From positions 1 through 64,000 of the forward strand of contig VGDX01000008.1 of assembly GCA_016869535.1 (NCBI GenBank): 64,000 nt of DNA. Direction: 5' to 3'. The notes beneath the pieces are model-generated. The model did not search any database. It was not told the origin of the DNA and saw only the letters and a program-made list of their open reading frames with translations. Source of the DNA: Alphaproteobacteria bacterium. GTDB taxonomy: Bacteria > Pseudomonadota > Alphaproteobacteria > Rhizobiales > Methyloligellaceae. This document shows positions 36,581 to 45,116 of this stretch, piece after piece; positions within the stretch are counted from its first letter, which is position 1; each line of letters starts with the position of its first letter. The position numbers were made by a program, and so were the translations under genes.

Positions 36581-37855
36581 GTGAGCGACGTGAATGTGCT
36601 GTTGATCGGCGGCGGCGGGCGCGAGCATGCGCTGGCCTGGAAACTCAGGCAGAGCCCGCTGCTCGACAGGCTTTTTTGCGCGCCCGGCAATGCCGGCATC
36701 GGCGAGATCGCCGAATGCGCGACCCTCGACATGGCGGAGCATAAGGCGGTCATAGGCTTCTGCCGCAACAACGGCATCGATCTCGTGGTGATCGGCCCCG
36801 AGGCGCCATTGGTGGCCGGGCTCGCCGACGATCTCGAAGCGTCGGGCATCAAGGTGTTCGGACCGTCGCGCGCCGCTTCTCAGCTCGAAGGCTCCAAAGG
36901 TTTCACCAAGGATCTCTGTGCCGAAATCTGTATCCCCACCGCGTCCTATGCCCGCTTTACCGACGCCGCTGCGGCCAAGGCCTATGCGGCGAAGCAGGGC
37001 TTACCCATCGTCGTCAAAGCGGACGGACTTGCCGCCGGCAAGGGTGTGACCGTCGCCTTCACGCGCGAAGATGCCGAGGACGCTATCGATGTCTGTTTCG
37101 CCGGTACGTTCGGCGATGCCGGCGCGCAGGTGGTGATCGAGGAATTTCTCGACGGCGAGGAAGCGAGCTTCTTCGCGCTCGTCGACGGCGAGACCGCGCT
37201 GCCGCTCGTCGCGGCGCAGGACCACAAGCGCGCCTTCGATAACGACGAGGGCCCCAACACCGGCGGCATGGGAGCCTATTCGCCAGCGCCGATCATGACC
37301 GAAGCACTCAGCACACAAGTCATGAAAGAGATCGTCATGCCCACGGTGCGCGCCATGAAGGCGCGCGGCACGCCGTTCAAGGGCGTGCTCTATGCCGGGC
37401 TGATGATCAAGGACGGACGCGCGAAGCTCATCGAGTATAATGTGCGCTTCGGCGACCCAGAGGCGCAGGTGTTGATGATGCGTCTCAAGTCCGATCTGCT
37501 CCCGGCTTTGCTCGCCGTGGCGGAAGGACGCTTGGCCGGTATCACTCTCGACTGGCACGACGAGGCCGCGCTCTGCGTGGTCATGGCGGCGAAAGGTTAT
37601 CCCGGCGCCTATTTCACCGGCACTGAGATCAAGGGGCTGGCCGAGGCCGCCGCCGATCCGCAGGTGCAGATTTTCCACGCCGGCACCAAGCGTGACGGGA
37701 TGCGCATTCTCGCCAATGGCGGACGCGTGCTCGGCGTCACGGCGAGCGGGCGCGATATCGTCGAAGCACGGACACACGCTTATGCCGCAGTCGACAAGAT
37801 CGACTGGCCCGACGGTTTCTGCCGGCGCGATATCGGCGCCCGCGCGCTTGATTGA
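36581..37855 (+). CDS. purD: Phosphoribosylamine-glycine ligase
   Basis: PurD makes glycinamide ribonucleotide in purine synthesis. The 424-residue ATP-grasp enzyme shows the N-terminal [15 protein letters not shown], the ATP-grasp segment [20 protein letters not shown], the signature [12 protein letters not shown] and [14 protein letters not shown]. The start is GTG 36581 with a GGGGC run upstream. It is monocistronic as far as can be seen, with xseA divergent and a hairpin at its stop codon. Confidence 0.97.
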   Translation: MSDVNVLLIGGGGREHALAWKLRQSPLLDRLFCAPGNAGIGEIAECATLDMAEHKAVIGFCRNNGIDLVVIGPEAPLVAGLADDLEASGIKVFGPSRAASQLEGSKGFTKDLCAEICIPTASYARFTDAAAAKAYAAKQGLPIVVKADGLAAGKGVTVAFTREDAEDAIDVCFAGTFGDAGAQVVIEEFLDGEEASFFALVDGETALPLVAAQDHKRAFDNDEGPNTGGMGAYSPAPIMTEALSTQVMKEIVMPTVRAMKARGTPFKGVLYAGLMIKDGRAKLIEYNVRFGDPEAQVLMMRLKSDLLPALLAVAEGRLAGITLDWHDEAALCVVMAAKGYPGAYFTGTEIKGLAEAAADPQVQIFHAGTKRDGMRILANGGRVLGVTASGRDIVEARTHAYAAVDKIDWPDGFCRRDIGARALD

Positions 37856-37877
37856 GCCGTCTTGCTTTCGGCTCAAT
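37851..37877 (+). terminator. Hairpin overlapping the purD stop codon
   Basis: ATTGAGCCG (37851-37859) pairs perfectly with CGGCTCAAT (37869-37877) around a nine-base loop; the purD TGA is inside the left arm. A G run, not a T run, follows. It could be a 3'-end stabilising stem or weak terminator. Confidence 0.35.
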
Positions 37878-37945
37878 GGGGGGTCATGACTAGGGCTTGA
37901 GACCGGCGCGACGAGTCGAACGGAAGCGGCCTTGATGGGGGTTAT

Positions 37946-38341
37946 ATGGCATTGTTTTTAAATAAGAAATCGGCGGCGGCCCTCGCCTGCGCGGCCTTTG
38001 TCGGATCAGGCCTGTTACTGGCCGAGACGCCTCGGGTCCATGCCGCGTCTGTCACCATGCCCAGTGTCGAACCCCGCGCGCCGGCAGTAGAACTCGTCCG
38101 CGACTATCGGCGCTGGCGGCCTCCCATTTATGAAAAAGGCCGCGTTCCCATCTATCCTTATGTCTATAGGGGACCGGGACCTCGCGGCTGGGAGTTCTAT
38201 GGGGGCTTCGTGCCCTACAAGAAGGGCGACTTCGGCACCCAGGCGCTCGAACGGTCGTTGTATCCCTACGATATGGCGTGGCCCCCAAGCATGGATGTCT
38301 GGCCGCAGGAGCCTGAGCCGACACGGCGGAAGCGGCGCTAA
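37946..38341 (+). CDS. Small secreted Tyr/Pro-rich protein of unknown function
   Basis: This 131-residue protein has a clear signal peptide (KKSAAALACAAFVGSGLLLA, cleavage near VHAAS). The mature part of about 98 residues is rich in Pro, Tyr, Gly, Trp and Arg (for example YPYVYRGPGPRGWEFYGG), ends in a basic RRKRR tail and has no cysteine. I do not recognise a family. ATG 37946 follows GGGGG. It lies 22 bases upstream of the SGNH-like gene and so is probably the first gene of a three-gene unit with the SGNH-like and MBOAT genes. Confidence 0.7.
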   Translation: MALFLNKKSAAALACAAFVGSGLLLAETPRVHAASVTMPSVEPRAPAVELVRDYRRWRPPIYEKGRVPIYPYVYRGPGPRGWEFYGGFVPYKKGDFGTQALERSLYPYDMAWPPSMDVWPQEPEPTRRKRR

Positions 38342-38363
38342 CGCCGCGTAAGGGGCACGCATA

Positions 38364-39437
38364 ATGCGGTTGGGCTGGCGCCGTTTCGTGCTGGTGACAC
38401 TCGGCGGCTTCGCTGTCATTCTTGCCCTGCTCGCCGTCTTCATCCTGTTGATGAATCCTTACGGCAATCTGCCGCGCATACTCTTCAGCGAGCATGCCAT
38501 CACCGATATCAACCAGCGCTTTCAATATCCGGCGCTGGTTCGCTCCGATCGTTACGACTCAGCAGTCATCGGCGCCTCCGACGCGCGGCTGCTTCACCCC
38601 GATGCACTCGAGAAAGTGTTCGGCGGGAATTTCGCCAACTTCGCCATGAATGCGGGGCTCGCGCATGAGCAATATCGTCTCGCCGATCTGTTCATGCGCG
38701 AAGTCAAAGCGCCACGAACGCTTTTGCTCGCCCTTGATCATGTCTGGTGCGACGACAAGGCCGACCAGGAGATCGTCACTTTTCGCGGCTTTCCCGAGTG
38801 GATGTACGACGCCGATTGGCGGAACGACCTTCCCTACATGCTGAACGCCAAGGCAGTCGAGATCAGCGGGCGCAGACTGCGACAGGCGCTCGGATTCGCG
38901 GAAGCCCGCTTCCTTGATGGCTATGAGGTGTTCACCCCGCCGGAGAATGAGTATGACGCGGCGAAGGCCAAGGCCAAATTGTGGGGCAAGCAAGGACCTG
39001 AGGCCAGAAAAGCGCAAGTAGCGCGTTACACAGTGAGTTCCCAACGACGGGCTTCATGGCAGTTTCCCGCGCTCGTCTGGCTGGACGAGATCCTGACGCG
39101 ATTTTCCGGCCGTGTAGTGCTCGCCTATATGCCGGCCCATATCGCCGCGCAGCCGCGTCCAGGCTCGGCCATGGACGCGCGGCGGGAGGAATGCAAGGCC
39201 CGCATCGCCGAGATCGCCAGGCGGCACAGTGCACCCTTCATCGATTTCAACATCCCCTCCGCGATCACCTCGAACGACGACAATTATTGGGATCCCTTGC
39301 ACTACCGGCTTCCAATCGCCGAGCGCATTGTCCAAGACATCGGGCAGGCTATTGCCACCGGCAAGGACGATCCCAACGGCGATTTTCATTATCTGGCCGG
39401 ACCTGTCGCGGCTACTGCTTCCCCAACTCCCGAATAA
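38364..39437 (+). CDS. Membrane-anchored SGNH-like protein paired with MBOAT
   Basis: This 357-residue protein has one N-terminal membrane anchor (about 8-32) and a periplasmic domain. The SGNH-type features I can see are a nucleophile-like IGASDARLLHP (Ser near 72), an asparagine-containing FAMNAGLAHEQ block (about 96) and a C-terminal WDPLHY (Asp/His near 309-312). Such anchored SGNH proteins act with MBOAT proteins to O-acylate exopolysaccharides, peptidoglycan or other polymers, as in the AlgI/AlgJ system. The MBOAT gene follows by 49 bases. Family assignment is by motif and context only, since overall similarity to AlgJ or DltD is not obvious. Confidence 0.65.
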   Translation: MRLGWRRFVLVTLGGFAVILALLAVFILLMNPYGNLPRILFSEHAITDINQRFQYPALVRSDRYDSAVIGASDARLLHPDALEKVFGGNFANFAMNAGLAHEQYRLADLFMREVKAPRTLLLALDHVWCDDKADQEIVTFRGFPEWMYDADWRNDLPYMLNAKAVEISGRRLRQALGFAEARFLDGYEVFTPPENEYDAAKAKAKLWGKQGPEARKAQVARYTVSSQRRASWQFPALVWLDEILTRFSGRVVLAYMPAHIAAQPRPGSAMDARREECKARIAEIARRHSAPFIDFNIPSAITSNDDNYWDPLHYRLPIAERIVQDIGQAIATGKDDPNGDFHYLAGPVAATASPTPE

Positions 39438-39486
39438 TCGGATCGATCAAAGCGAGATCAGGCCCGAGGCGTAGGCGTCTAGAACC

Positions 39487-40860
39487 ATGCTGTTTCACAG
39501 CCAGGAATTCATCCTTCTGTTCCTGCCGGTCGCGGTCGGCATTTTTTACGCACTCGGCCGCCATCAGGCCGCGCGCGAATGGTGGCTGATCTTTGCCTCC
39601 CTGGTCTTCTACGGCTGGTGGGACATCCGTTTCATTCCGCTGCTTGTCGGGCAGACGATAGTGACCTGGATGCTCGCCGAGCTCGCGATCCGCAAAGATT
39701 GGCGCTGGCCGCTTTATTTCGCCGTCGTCGCCAATCTCTCGGTCCTCGGCCTGTTCAAATATATCGATTTCGGCGCGACCATCCTCGAACAGGTGACCGG
39801 GCTCGAATTTGCCAGAGCCTCGCTGATCCTGCCCATCGGCATCAGCTTTTATACTTTCGAGCTCATTTCCTATCTCGTCGACCGCCTGCGCGGCACGGCG
39901 CCGCGTTACAGCTTAAGGGTGTTCGGACTGTTCATCGCGCTGTTTCCGCATCTGATCGCCGGGCCGATCATGCGGCACAACGAGATCATCCCGCAATTTT
40001 CCTACGATCCGTTTCGCGCCGGTCTGTTCGAGCGCATCGGCCGCGGCATGATCCTCTTCCTTATCGGCTTCATCGAGAAATTCTTCATCGCCGACCAGCT
40101 CGCGCCAATCGTCGATCCGGTATTCGCCGAGGCATCAAGCGCGGTACCGACAATCTCGGCGGCGAGCGCCGGCTCGCTTGCTTTCGCGCTGCAGATCTTC
40201 TTCGACTTCGCCGCCTATTCCAACATGGCCATGGGCATTGGGTTGATGTTCGGCTTCATGCTGCCGGTAAATTTCAACGTGCCCTATCGCGCGGTGAATT
40301 TGCGCGACTTCTGGCGCCGGTGGCACATCACTCTGTCACGCTGGCTGCGCGATTATGTGTACATCCCGCTCGGCGGCAGCCGTGAGGGCGTCGCCGTCTA
40401 TATCTGGGCGACGATGGTCACCATGGGCCTTTGCGGCCTGTGGCACGGCGCCGGCTGGACCTTCGTGCTGTGGGGATTGGGGCACGGTATCGGGCTGCTG
40501 GTCTGCCGTTTCTGGCAGGTTTACGGCCCGCCTTTGCCGGCGCTCGCCGCCTGGGCCATCACCCTCACCTTCGTGGTGCTGCTCTTCGTCCTGTTTCGTG
40601 CCGTCGATCTCACCGCTGCCGGCAACATGTTCGCAGGCCTGATGGGCCAAGGCGGGCCCGGAGCGCTATGGCCGGCCGCGACTTTGGTGCCCATCCTGAT
40701 CGCCGGCGCGATCGCGCTCTTCAAGGTGCCGACCTATGAGTGGGCCATGCGCATCCAGCCGAGTTGGCCCGTGGCAATCGGTTTCGTGGCGCTTGCGGTG
40801 TTCAGCGTGCTTGAAGTCGGCGAAGGCGCGCCGGTGAGCTTCATCTATTTCCAGTTCTAG
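39487..40860 (+). CDS. MBOAT family membrane O-acyltransferase (AlgI-like)
   Basis: This 457-residue polytopic protein has the AlgI/DltB-type MBOAT layout: FHSQEFILLFLPVAVGIFY at the start, ILPIGISFYTFELISYLVD near 120, LIAGPIMRHNEI near 158, and FWRRWHITLSRWLRDYVYIPLGGS near 276-299. The active-site histidine is in CGLWHGAGWTFVLWG (His near 320). These proteins pass an acyl group, usually acetyl, across the membrane to a periplasmic partner. The partner is probably the SGNH-like protein encoded just upstream. No polysaccharide synthase or alginate gene is nearby, so the acceptor is unknown. Confidence 0.92.
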   Translation: MLFHSQEFILLFLPVAVGIFYALGRHQAAREWWLIFASLVFYGWWDIRFIPLLVGQTIVTWMLAELAIRKDWRWPLYFAVVANLSVLGLFKYIDFGATILEQVTGLEFARASLILPIGISFYTFELISYLVDRLRGTAPRYSLRVFGLFIALFPHLIAGPIMRHNEIIPQFSYDPFRAGLFERIGRGMILFLIGFIEKFFIADQLAPIVDPVFAEASSAVPTISAASAGSLAFALQIFFDFAAYSNMAMGIGLMFGFMLPVNFNVPYRAVNLRDFWRRWHITLSRWLRDYVYIPLGGSREGVAVYIWATMVTMGLCGLWHGAGWTFVLWGLGHGIGLLVCRFWQVYGPPLPALAAWAITLTFVVLLFVLFRAVDLTAAGNMFAGLMGQGGPGALWPAATLVPILIAGAIALFKVPTYEWAMRIQPSWPVAIGFVALAVFSVLEVGEGAPVSFIYFQF

Positions 40861-41342
40861 CGGCGGCAGGCGAAAAACGCCTTCAGCAGCGCCGCGGCTT
40901 CGCTCTCGTCAAGGCCGCCGATCACTTCCGGCGCATGATGGCAAGCAGCTTGCGAAAAGAAGCGCGGGCCGTGTTCGACCGCGCCACCCTTCGGATCGGA
41001 TGCGCCGAAATAAAGCCGCCTGATCCGCGCGAAGGAGATGGCGGCGGCGCACATGGCGCAGGGCTCGAGCGTGACATAGAGGTCGCAATCGGTGAGCCGT
41101 TCGCTGCCGATCCTGGCGCAAGCTTCGCGGATGGCGAGCAGCTCCGCATGAGCCGTCGGATCGCTCAGAGCGAGCGTGCGGTTGCCGGCCCGCGCCAAAA
41201 CATCGCCATCTGGGCTTACCACCACCGCGCCGATCGGCACTTCGCCGCGATCGCGCGCGTCACGTGCTTCCGCCAGCGCGAGCGCCATCGGCCGCACGGC
41301 CTTGCTTCCATCCTTCGCTTCTGCAAGCTTCGCCTTCGTCAT
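40857..41342 (-). CDS. tadA: Nucleoside/tRNA adenosine deaminase (TadA-like)
   Basis: This zinc deaminase has the catalytic HAE (H65, E67 in TAHAELLAI) and PCAMC (C95, C98) motifs, and EVPIGAVVV near residue 34. The motif EPCAMCAAAI and the C-terminal region GGAVEHGPRFF fit the tRNA-specific adenosine deaminase family that makes inosine at the wobble base of tRNA-Arg. I use ATG 41342 (161 residues); an internal ATG at 41288 is possible and would leave a gap to the divergent rluB gene. Its 3' end overlaps the convergent MBOAT gene by 4 bases. Confidence 0.88.
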   Translation of the reverse strand: MTKAKLAEAKDGSKAVRPMALALAEARDARDRGEVPIGAVVVSPDGDVLARAGNRTLALSDPTAHAELLAIREACARIGSERLTDCDLYVTLEPCAMCAAAISFARIRRLYFGASDPKGGAVEHGPRFFSQAACHHAPEVIGGLDESEAAALLKAFFACRR

Positions 41343-42189
41343 GGGGAGCAAAGTGGGCGAAGGACAAGGCAAGCGTCAAGCGGCGCGAAAGAATGAGCCA
41401 TTTACGCCCAAGCCTGAGACCATGCGCATCGCCAAGGCGATCGCCCATGCCGGCCTTTGCTCGCGCCGCGATGCCGAGAAATGGATCGAGCAGGGCCGGG
41501 TCGTGGTCAACGGCAAAGTCCTCGCCACCCCTGCCGTCACAATCGGACCGGGGGACAGCATCACCGTCGATGGCAAGCCTCTGCCGCGGGGGCAAGAGGT
41601 ACGGCTGTGGCGCTATCATAAGCCGCGCGGGCTCCTCACCAGCCACAAGGATCCGCAAGGCCGCAAGACCGTGTTCGAAGCTTTACCGGCCGGACTGCCG
41701 CGCGTGGTGTCGGTGGGACGGCTCGACATCAATACCGAGGGATTGTTGCTGCTGACCACCGACGGCGCGCTGGCGAGACATTTGGAACTGCCGAGCACCG
41801 GCTGGCTCAGGCGCTACCGCGTCCGCGCGCATGGCAAAGTCAGCCAAGAGGCGCTCGACGGCTTGCGCGCCGGTGTCACCATCGACGGCGTGCGTTACGG
41901 TCCGGTCGAGGCGCGGATCGACCGCATGCAAGGCGCCAATACCTGGCTGATGCTGGCTTTGCGCGAAGGCAAGAACCGCGAGGTGAAACGCCTTGCCGAA
42001 CATCTCGGTCTTGAAGTCAACCGCCTGATCCGCGTGTCGTTCGGGCCGTTCGCGCTCGGCGATCTTGCCGCGGGCGCGATCGAAGAGGTGAAGCCGCGCG
42101 TGCTGGAAGATCAACTTGGTGCGAAGCTCGCGGCAGAGTTTGGACTGCGCGAGGCCGCCAGGGAACGCCGCAAGGCGCGCCGCCGATGA
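41341..42189 (+). CDS. rluB: Ribosomal large subunit pseudouridine synthase B-like
   Basis: This is an RsuA/RluB-family pseudouridine synthase. It has an S4 RNA-binding domain (KAIAHAGLCSRRDAEKWIEQGRVVVNG, split here only for reading), then RYHKPRGLLTSHKDPQGR and the catalytic aspartate in VGRLDINTEGLLLLT (near 128). A C-terminal GKNREVKRLAEHLGLEVNRLIRV block follows. The start may be ATG 41341, overlapping the divergent tadA start, or ATG 41422, which fits the usual short N-terminus. It overlaps rsmD by 4 bases. Confidence 0.9.
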   Translation: MGSKVGEGQGKRQAARKNEPFTPKPETMRIAKAIAHAGLCSRRDAEKWIEQGRVVVNGKVLATPAVTIGPGDSITVDGKPLPRGQEVRLWRYHKPRGLLTSHKDPQGRKTVFEALPAGLPRVVSVGRLDINTEGLLLLTTDGALARHLELPSTGWLRRYRVRAHGKVSQEALDGLRAGVTIDGVRYGPVEARIDRMQGANTWLMLALREGKNREVKRLAEHLGLEVNRLIRVSFGPFALGDLAAGAIEEVKPRVLEDQLGAKLAAEFGLREAARERRKARRR

Positions 42190-42746
42190 GGATTGTCGCC
42201 GGGAAATTCAGGGGCGCATCCATTGTGGCGCCAAAGGGCGCTGCGACGCGGCCTACTTCCGACAAGGTGAGGCAGGCTTTGTTCAATGTGCTCGAACATG
42301 GCGCGCCGGATTTCGATTTCGAAGGCGCGCGTGTGCTCGACCTGTTTGCCGGCTCTGGTGCGCTCGGTCTTGAGGCTCTGTCGCGTGGCGCCCGTTTCGC
42401 GCTGTTTGTCGAGGAAGACACCACGGCCCGCGGCGCCATCCGCCGCAATGTCGAGGCGTTCGGGCTGACCGGCGCGAGCAAGATCTGGCGGCGCGATGCG
42501 ACCAAGCTCGGCGAGGCCGGGATACTCAAGCCTTTCAGCCTGATTTTCTGCGACCCACCCTATGGCAAGGGGCTTGGCGAACGGGCCATCGCCGCCGCGG
42601 TTGCTGGTGGATGGACCGCGAAAGACGCCGTAGCAGTCTTGGAAGAGCGCACAGGCAGCGAAATCGCTTGGACCGCGCCATTTCAGGAGATCGACCGGCG
42701 CCACTATGGCAACACCGAGATCTCGCTGGCGCGTGCGGGAGATTAA
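42186..42746 (+). CDS. rsmD: 16S rRNA (guanine-966-N2)-methyltransferase
   Basis: RsmD methylates G966 of 16S rRNA. The 186-residue protein begins RIVAGKFRGASIVAPKG and has RPTSDKVRQALFNVLEH, the SAM-binding LDLFAGSGALGLEALSRGA (about 50-68) and the catalytic CDPPYGKG (about 121-128). Its ATG overlaps the rluB stop (ATGA), indicating coupling. Complete and of normal length. Confidence 0.96.
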   Translation: MRIVAGKFRGASIVAPKGAATRPTSDKVRQALFNVLEHGAPDFDFEGARVLDLFAGSGALGLEALSRGARFALFVEEDTTARGAIRRNVEAFGLTGASKIWRRDATKLGEAGILKPFSLIFCDPPYGKGLGERAIAAAVAGGWTAKDAVAVLEERTGSEIAWTAPFQEIDRRHYGNTEISLARAGD

Positions 42747-42821
42747 GCCCGTTTACATCTTAGGCTTTAGCCTTGTCCCGCCTGTGCTTTAATGCGCGGG
42801 ACGGGACTGAGCGGGGAACTC

Positions 42822-43316
42822 ATGACTTTGCGCGCGTTGCTCGTAGCGCCGTTGCTTGCCGTGGCGCTCGCCGCCGCGGCGGAGAAGCCTAGCTTTACTT
42901 CCGGCGTATGGCAGGGCAACGCCAATTACGACGCTGACGGCGAGTTCCGCGACTGCACCATGACGGCGCAGTCCGGCGACGACATCCAGCTTGGCTTCGT
43001 CATCACCAAGGATTTCAACTGGGGACTGGTGCTCGCCGACGAGGCGCGCGATCTGCCGGTGGGCTCAACCATGGCGATGATCTTGCAGATCGACCAGCGC
43101 GACCCGATCGCTGCCGTGGCGAAGGTCGTCGATATTCACGGCTTGCTGATCCCTCTCGCCAATTCCGATCCGGTCATCGAGGCGCTGCGCCAGGGCAAGG
43201 TCCTGCGCATCGTCACGGGGGGCACGACGCTGAGCTTCAAGCTGACCGGCACGCGCGACGCGATCGCGCAGCTTGCCGCCTGTGTCACCGATCATCTCGA
43301 CAGCGAACGGATCTAA
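42822..43316 (+). CDS. Secreted protein of unknown function
   Basis: I choose ATG 42822, preceded by GGGGAA, giving 164 residues with a short signal peptide (LRALLVAPLLAVALAAAA). The mature part appears beta-rich, with GVWQGNANYDADGEFRDCTM near the start and a second cysteine in AQLAACVTDHL near the end; the two cysteines could form a disulfide. I recognise no family. The gene is convergent with mutL and its stop overlaps the mutL stop by 4 bases. Confidence 0.7.
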   Translation: MTLRALLVAPLLAVALAAAAEKPSFTSGVWQGNANYDADGEFRDCTMTAQSGDDIQLGFVITKDFNWGLVLADEARDLPVGSTMAMILQIDQRDPIAAVAKVVDIHGLLIPLANSDPVIEALRQGKVLRIVTGGTTLSFKLTGTRDAIAQLAACVTDHLDSERI

Positions 43317-45103
43317 CGCCGGGAAAATAGCTTCTCGATATCGGCGAGCTTCAATTCGACATAGGTCGGGCGGCCGTGATTGCACTGACCGGTGAACGGC
43401 GTGTTCTCCATGTCGCGGAGCAGCGCGTTCATTTCCTCCGGCGTGAGCCTTCTTCCGGCACGCACGCTGCCGTGACAGGCCATGGTCGAGAGCACATGAT
43501 CGAGGCGCTCGGCGACAAGATTGCTGCCGTCGCCTGCCTCCTCCTCGGCGAGCTGGTCGGCAAGGTCGGCGAGCAGGCCTTTGACATTGCCCGTACCGAG
43601 CAGCGAGGGCACTTCGCGCACCACAATCGCCGCGGCGCCGAACGGCTCGATCACCAGGCCCAGGCGCTCGAGTGCGGATGCTGCGGCGGTGAGCCGCGAG
43701 GCTGCCTCCGCATCGAGCTCGACAACTTCGGGAATGAGCAGCAATTGCCTGGCGAGACCGCCATTGGCGAAGCTCCGCTTCAGGCGCTCATAGACGAGAC
43801 GCTCATGCGCCGCATGCTGGTCGATGATGACGAGGGAGTCCCCCGTCTCGGCGATGATGAACATGTCCTGCACTTGCGCCCGCGCCGCGCCGAGCGGGAA
43901 GGCGGTCCCCTCTTCCGTATCGTCATGACCGCTTATGTCGGCTGATGGCGTTGCGACCGGGGCGAGTGGCGCCTGCGCCCGTTCGGCGAAGCCAAAAGCA
44001 TCCGGGTCATGCCTGCGCGGCTGCGCATAGCTTGGCGTAGCGGGTGCGCCGGGCCGCAGCATGCGTCCGAGTGCGGCTTGCGACAGCGTCGCGGTGGCGC
44101 GATGGCCGGCACCGCCGAGCGCCTCCTTGAGCGCGCCGATGATCAACGCACGCACCATATTCGGGTCGCGGAATCTGAGTTCCGTCTTGGCCGGATGCAC
44201 GTTCACATCGACCTCCTCGGGGGGCAGGTCCAGGAACAATGCGAGCATGGGGTAGCGGCCTTGCGGCACGAGATCGCCATAGGCCGCACGCACCGTCCCC
44301 GCCAGCAGCTTGTCGCGCACCGGACGGCCATTCACCACCAGATAGAGATGCAGCGCGTTAGGCCGGTGCAGGGTGGGCAGACCGGCAAAGCCTGCGAGTT
44401 TCATCGCGCCGCGCTCGGCCTGCACCGGCAGCGCGTCAGCCACGAAATCTTCGCCGAGGATGCGGCCGAGACGCCCCAGCGCATGACCGATCGGACCCGG
44501 CTGACAGGCTTCGAGCCGCAGATTGGTACGCTCGGGCGAAGAGAGTGTGAAGGCGATCTCGGGCTTCGCCAGCGCCAGCCGCTTGACCATGTCGGCAATC
44601 GCCGCCGTCTCGGCGCGCTCGGACTTCATGAATTTGAGACGCGCAGGCGTGGCATAGAACAGGTCTCGCACCTCGACTCGCGTGCCTGCGTTAAGCGCTG
44701 CCGGCTTGAGCTTCGATTTTCTCCCGCCATCGACGGCGATCTCGTAAGCCTCAGCCGCACCTCTCGCCCGGCTTGTGAGCTCCAGCCTGGCCACGGCGCC
44801 GATCGACGGCAGCGCCTCGCCACGGAAGCCGAGCGTGATGATGGAGCTAAGGTCGTCGCCCGCGAGTTTGGAGGTGGCATGGCGCTCGACCGCCAAAGCG
44901 AGATCTTCAGGACCCATGCCGGCGCCATCGTCGGCGACGCGGATCAGGCCAAGTCCGCCGCCCGCAACCGTCACGTCGATGCGGGACGCGCCCGCGTCGA
45001 TGGCGTTCTCGATCAACTCCTTGACGACGCTTGCGGGCCGCTCGACGACCTCACCCGCGGCAATGCGATTGACGAGGTTCGGCGGCAGCTGGCGTATGGC
45101 CAT
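43313..45103 (-). CDS. mutL: DNA mismatch repair protein MutL
   Basis: MutL couples MutS mismatch recognition to strand incision. The GHKL ATPase part shows IAAGEVVERPASVVKELIEN, DDGAGMGPEDL, and TLGFRGEALPSIGAV. The C-terminal dimerisation domain carries DQHAAHERLVYE, matching the DQHA-x2-E-x4-E endonuclease metal site, plus MACHGSVRAG and GQCNHGRPT. So it is the nicking type used by bacteria without MutH. The 596-residue length is normal. It lies 13 bases downstream of pgi. Confidence 0.97.
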   Translation of the reverse strand: MAIRQLPPNLVNRIAAGEVVERPASVVKELIENAIDAGASRIDVTVAGGGLGLIRVADDGAGMGPEDLALAVERHATSKLAGDDLSSIITLGFRGEALPSIGAVARLELTSRARGAAEAYEIAVDGGRKSKLKPAALNAGTRVEVRDLFYATPARLKFMKSERAETAAIADMVKRLALAKPEIAFTLSSPERTNLRLEACQPGPIGHALGRLGRILGEDFVADALPVQAERGAMKLAGFAGLPTLHRPNALHLYLVVNGRPVRDKLLAGTVRAAYGDLVPQGRYPMLALFLDLPPEEVDVNVHPAKTELRFRDPNMVRALIIGALKEALGGAGHRATATLSQAALGRMLRPGAPATPSYAQPRRHDPDAFGFAERAQAPLAPVATPSADISGHDDTEEGTAFPLGAARAQVQDMFIIAETGDSLVIIDQHAAHERLVYERLKRSFANGGLARQLLLIPEVVELDAEAASRLTAAASALERLGLVIEPFGAAAIVVREVPSLLGTGNVKGLLADLADQLAEEEAGDGSNLVAERLDHVLSTMACHGSVRAGRRLTPEEMNALLRDMENTPFTGQCNHGRPTYVELKLADIEKLFSRR

Positions 45104-45116
45104 GTCCTGCCTCGGG

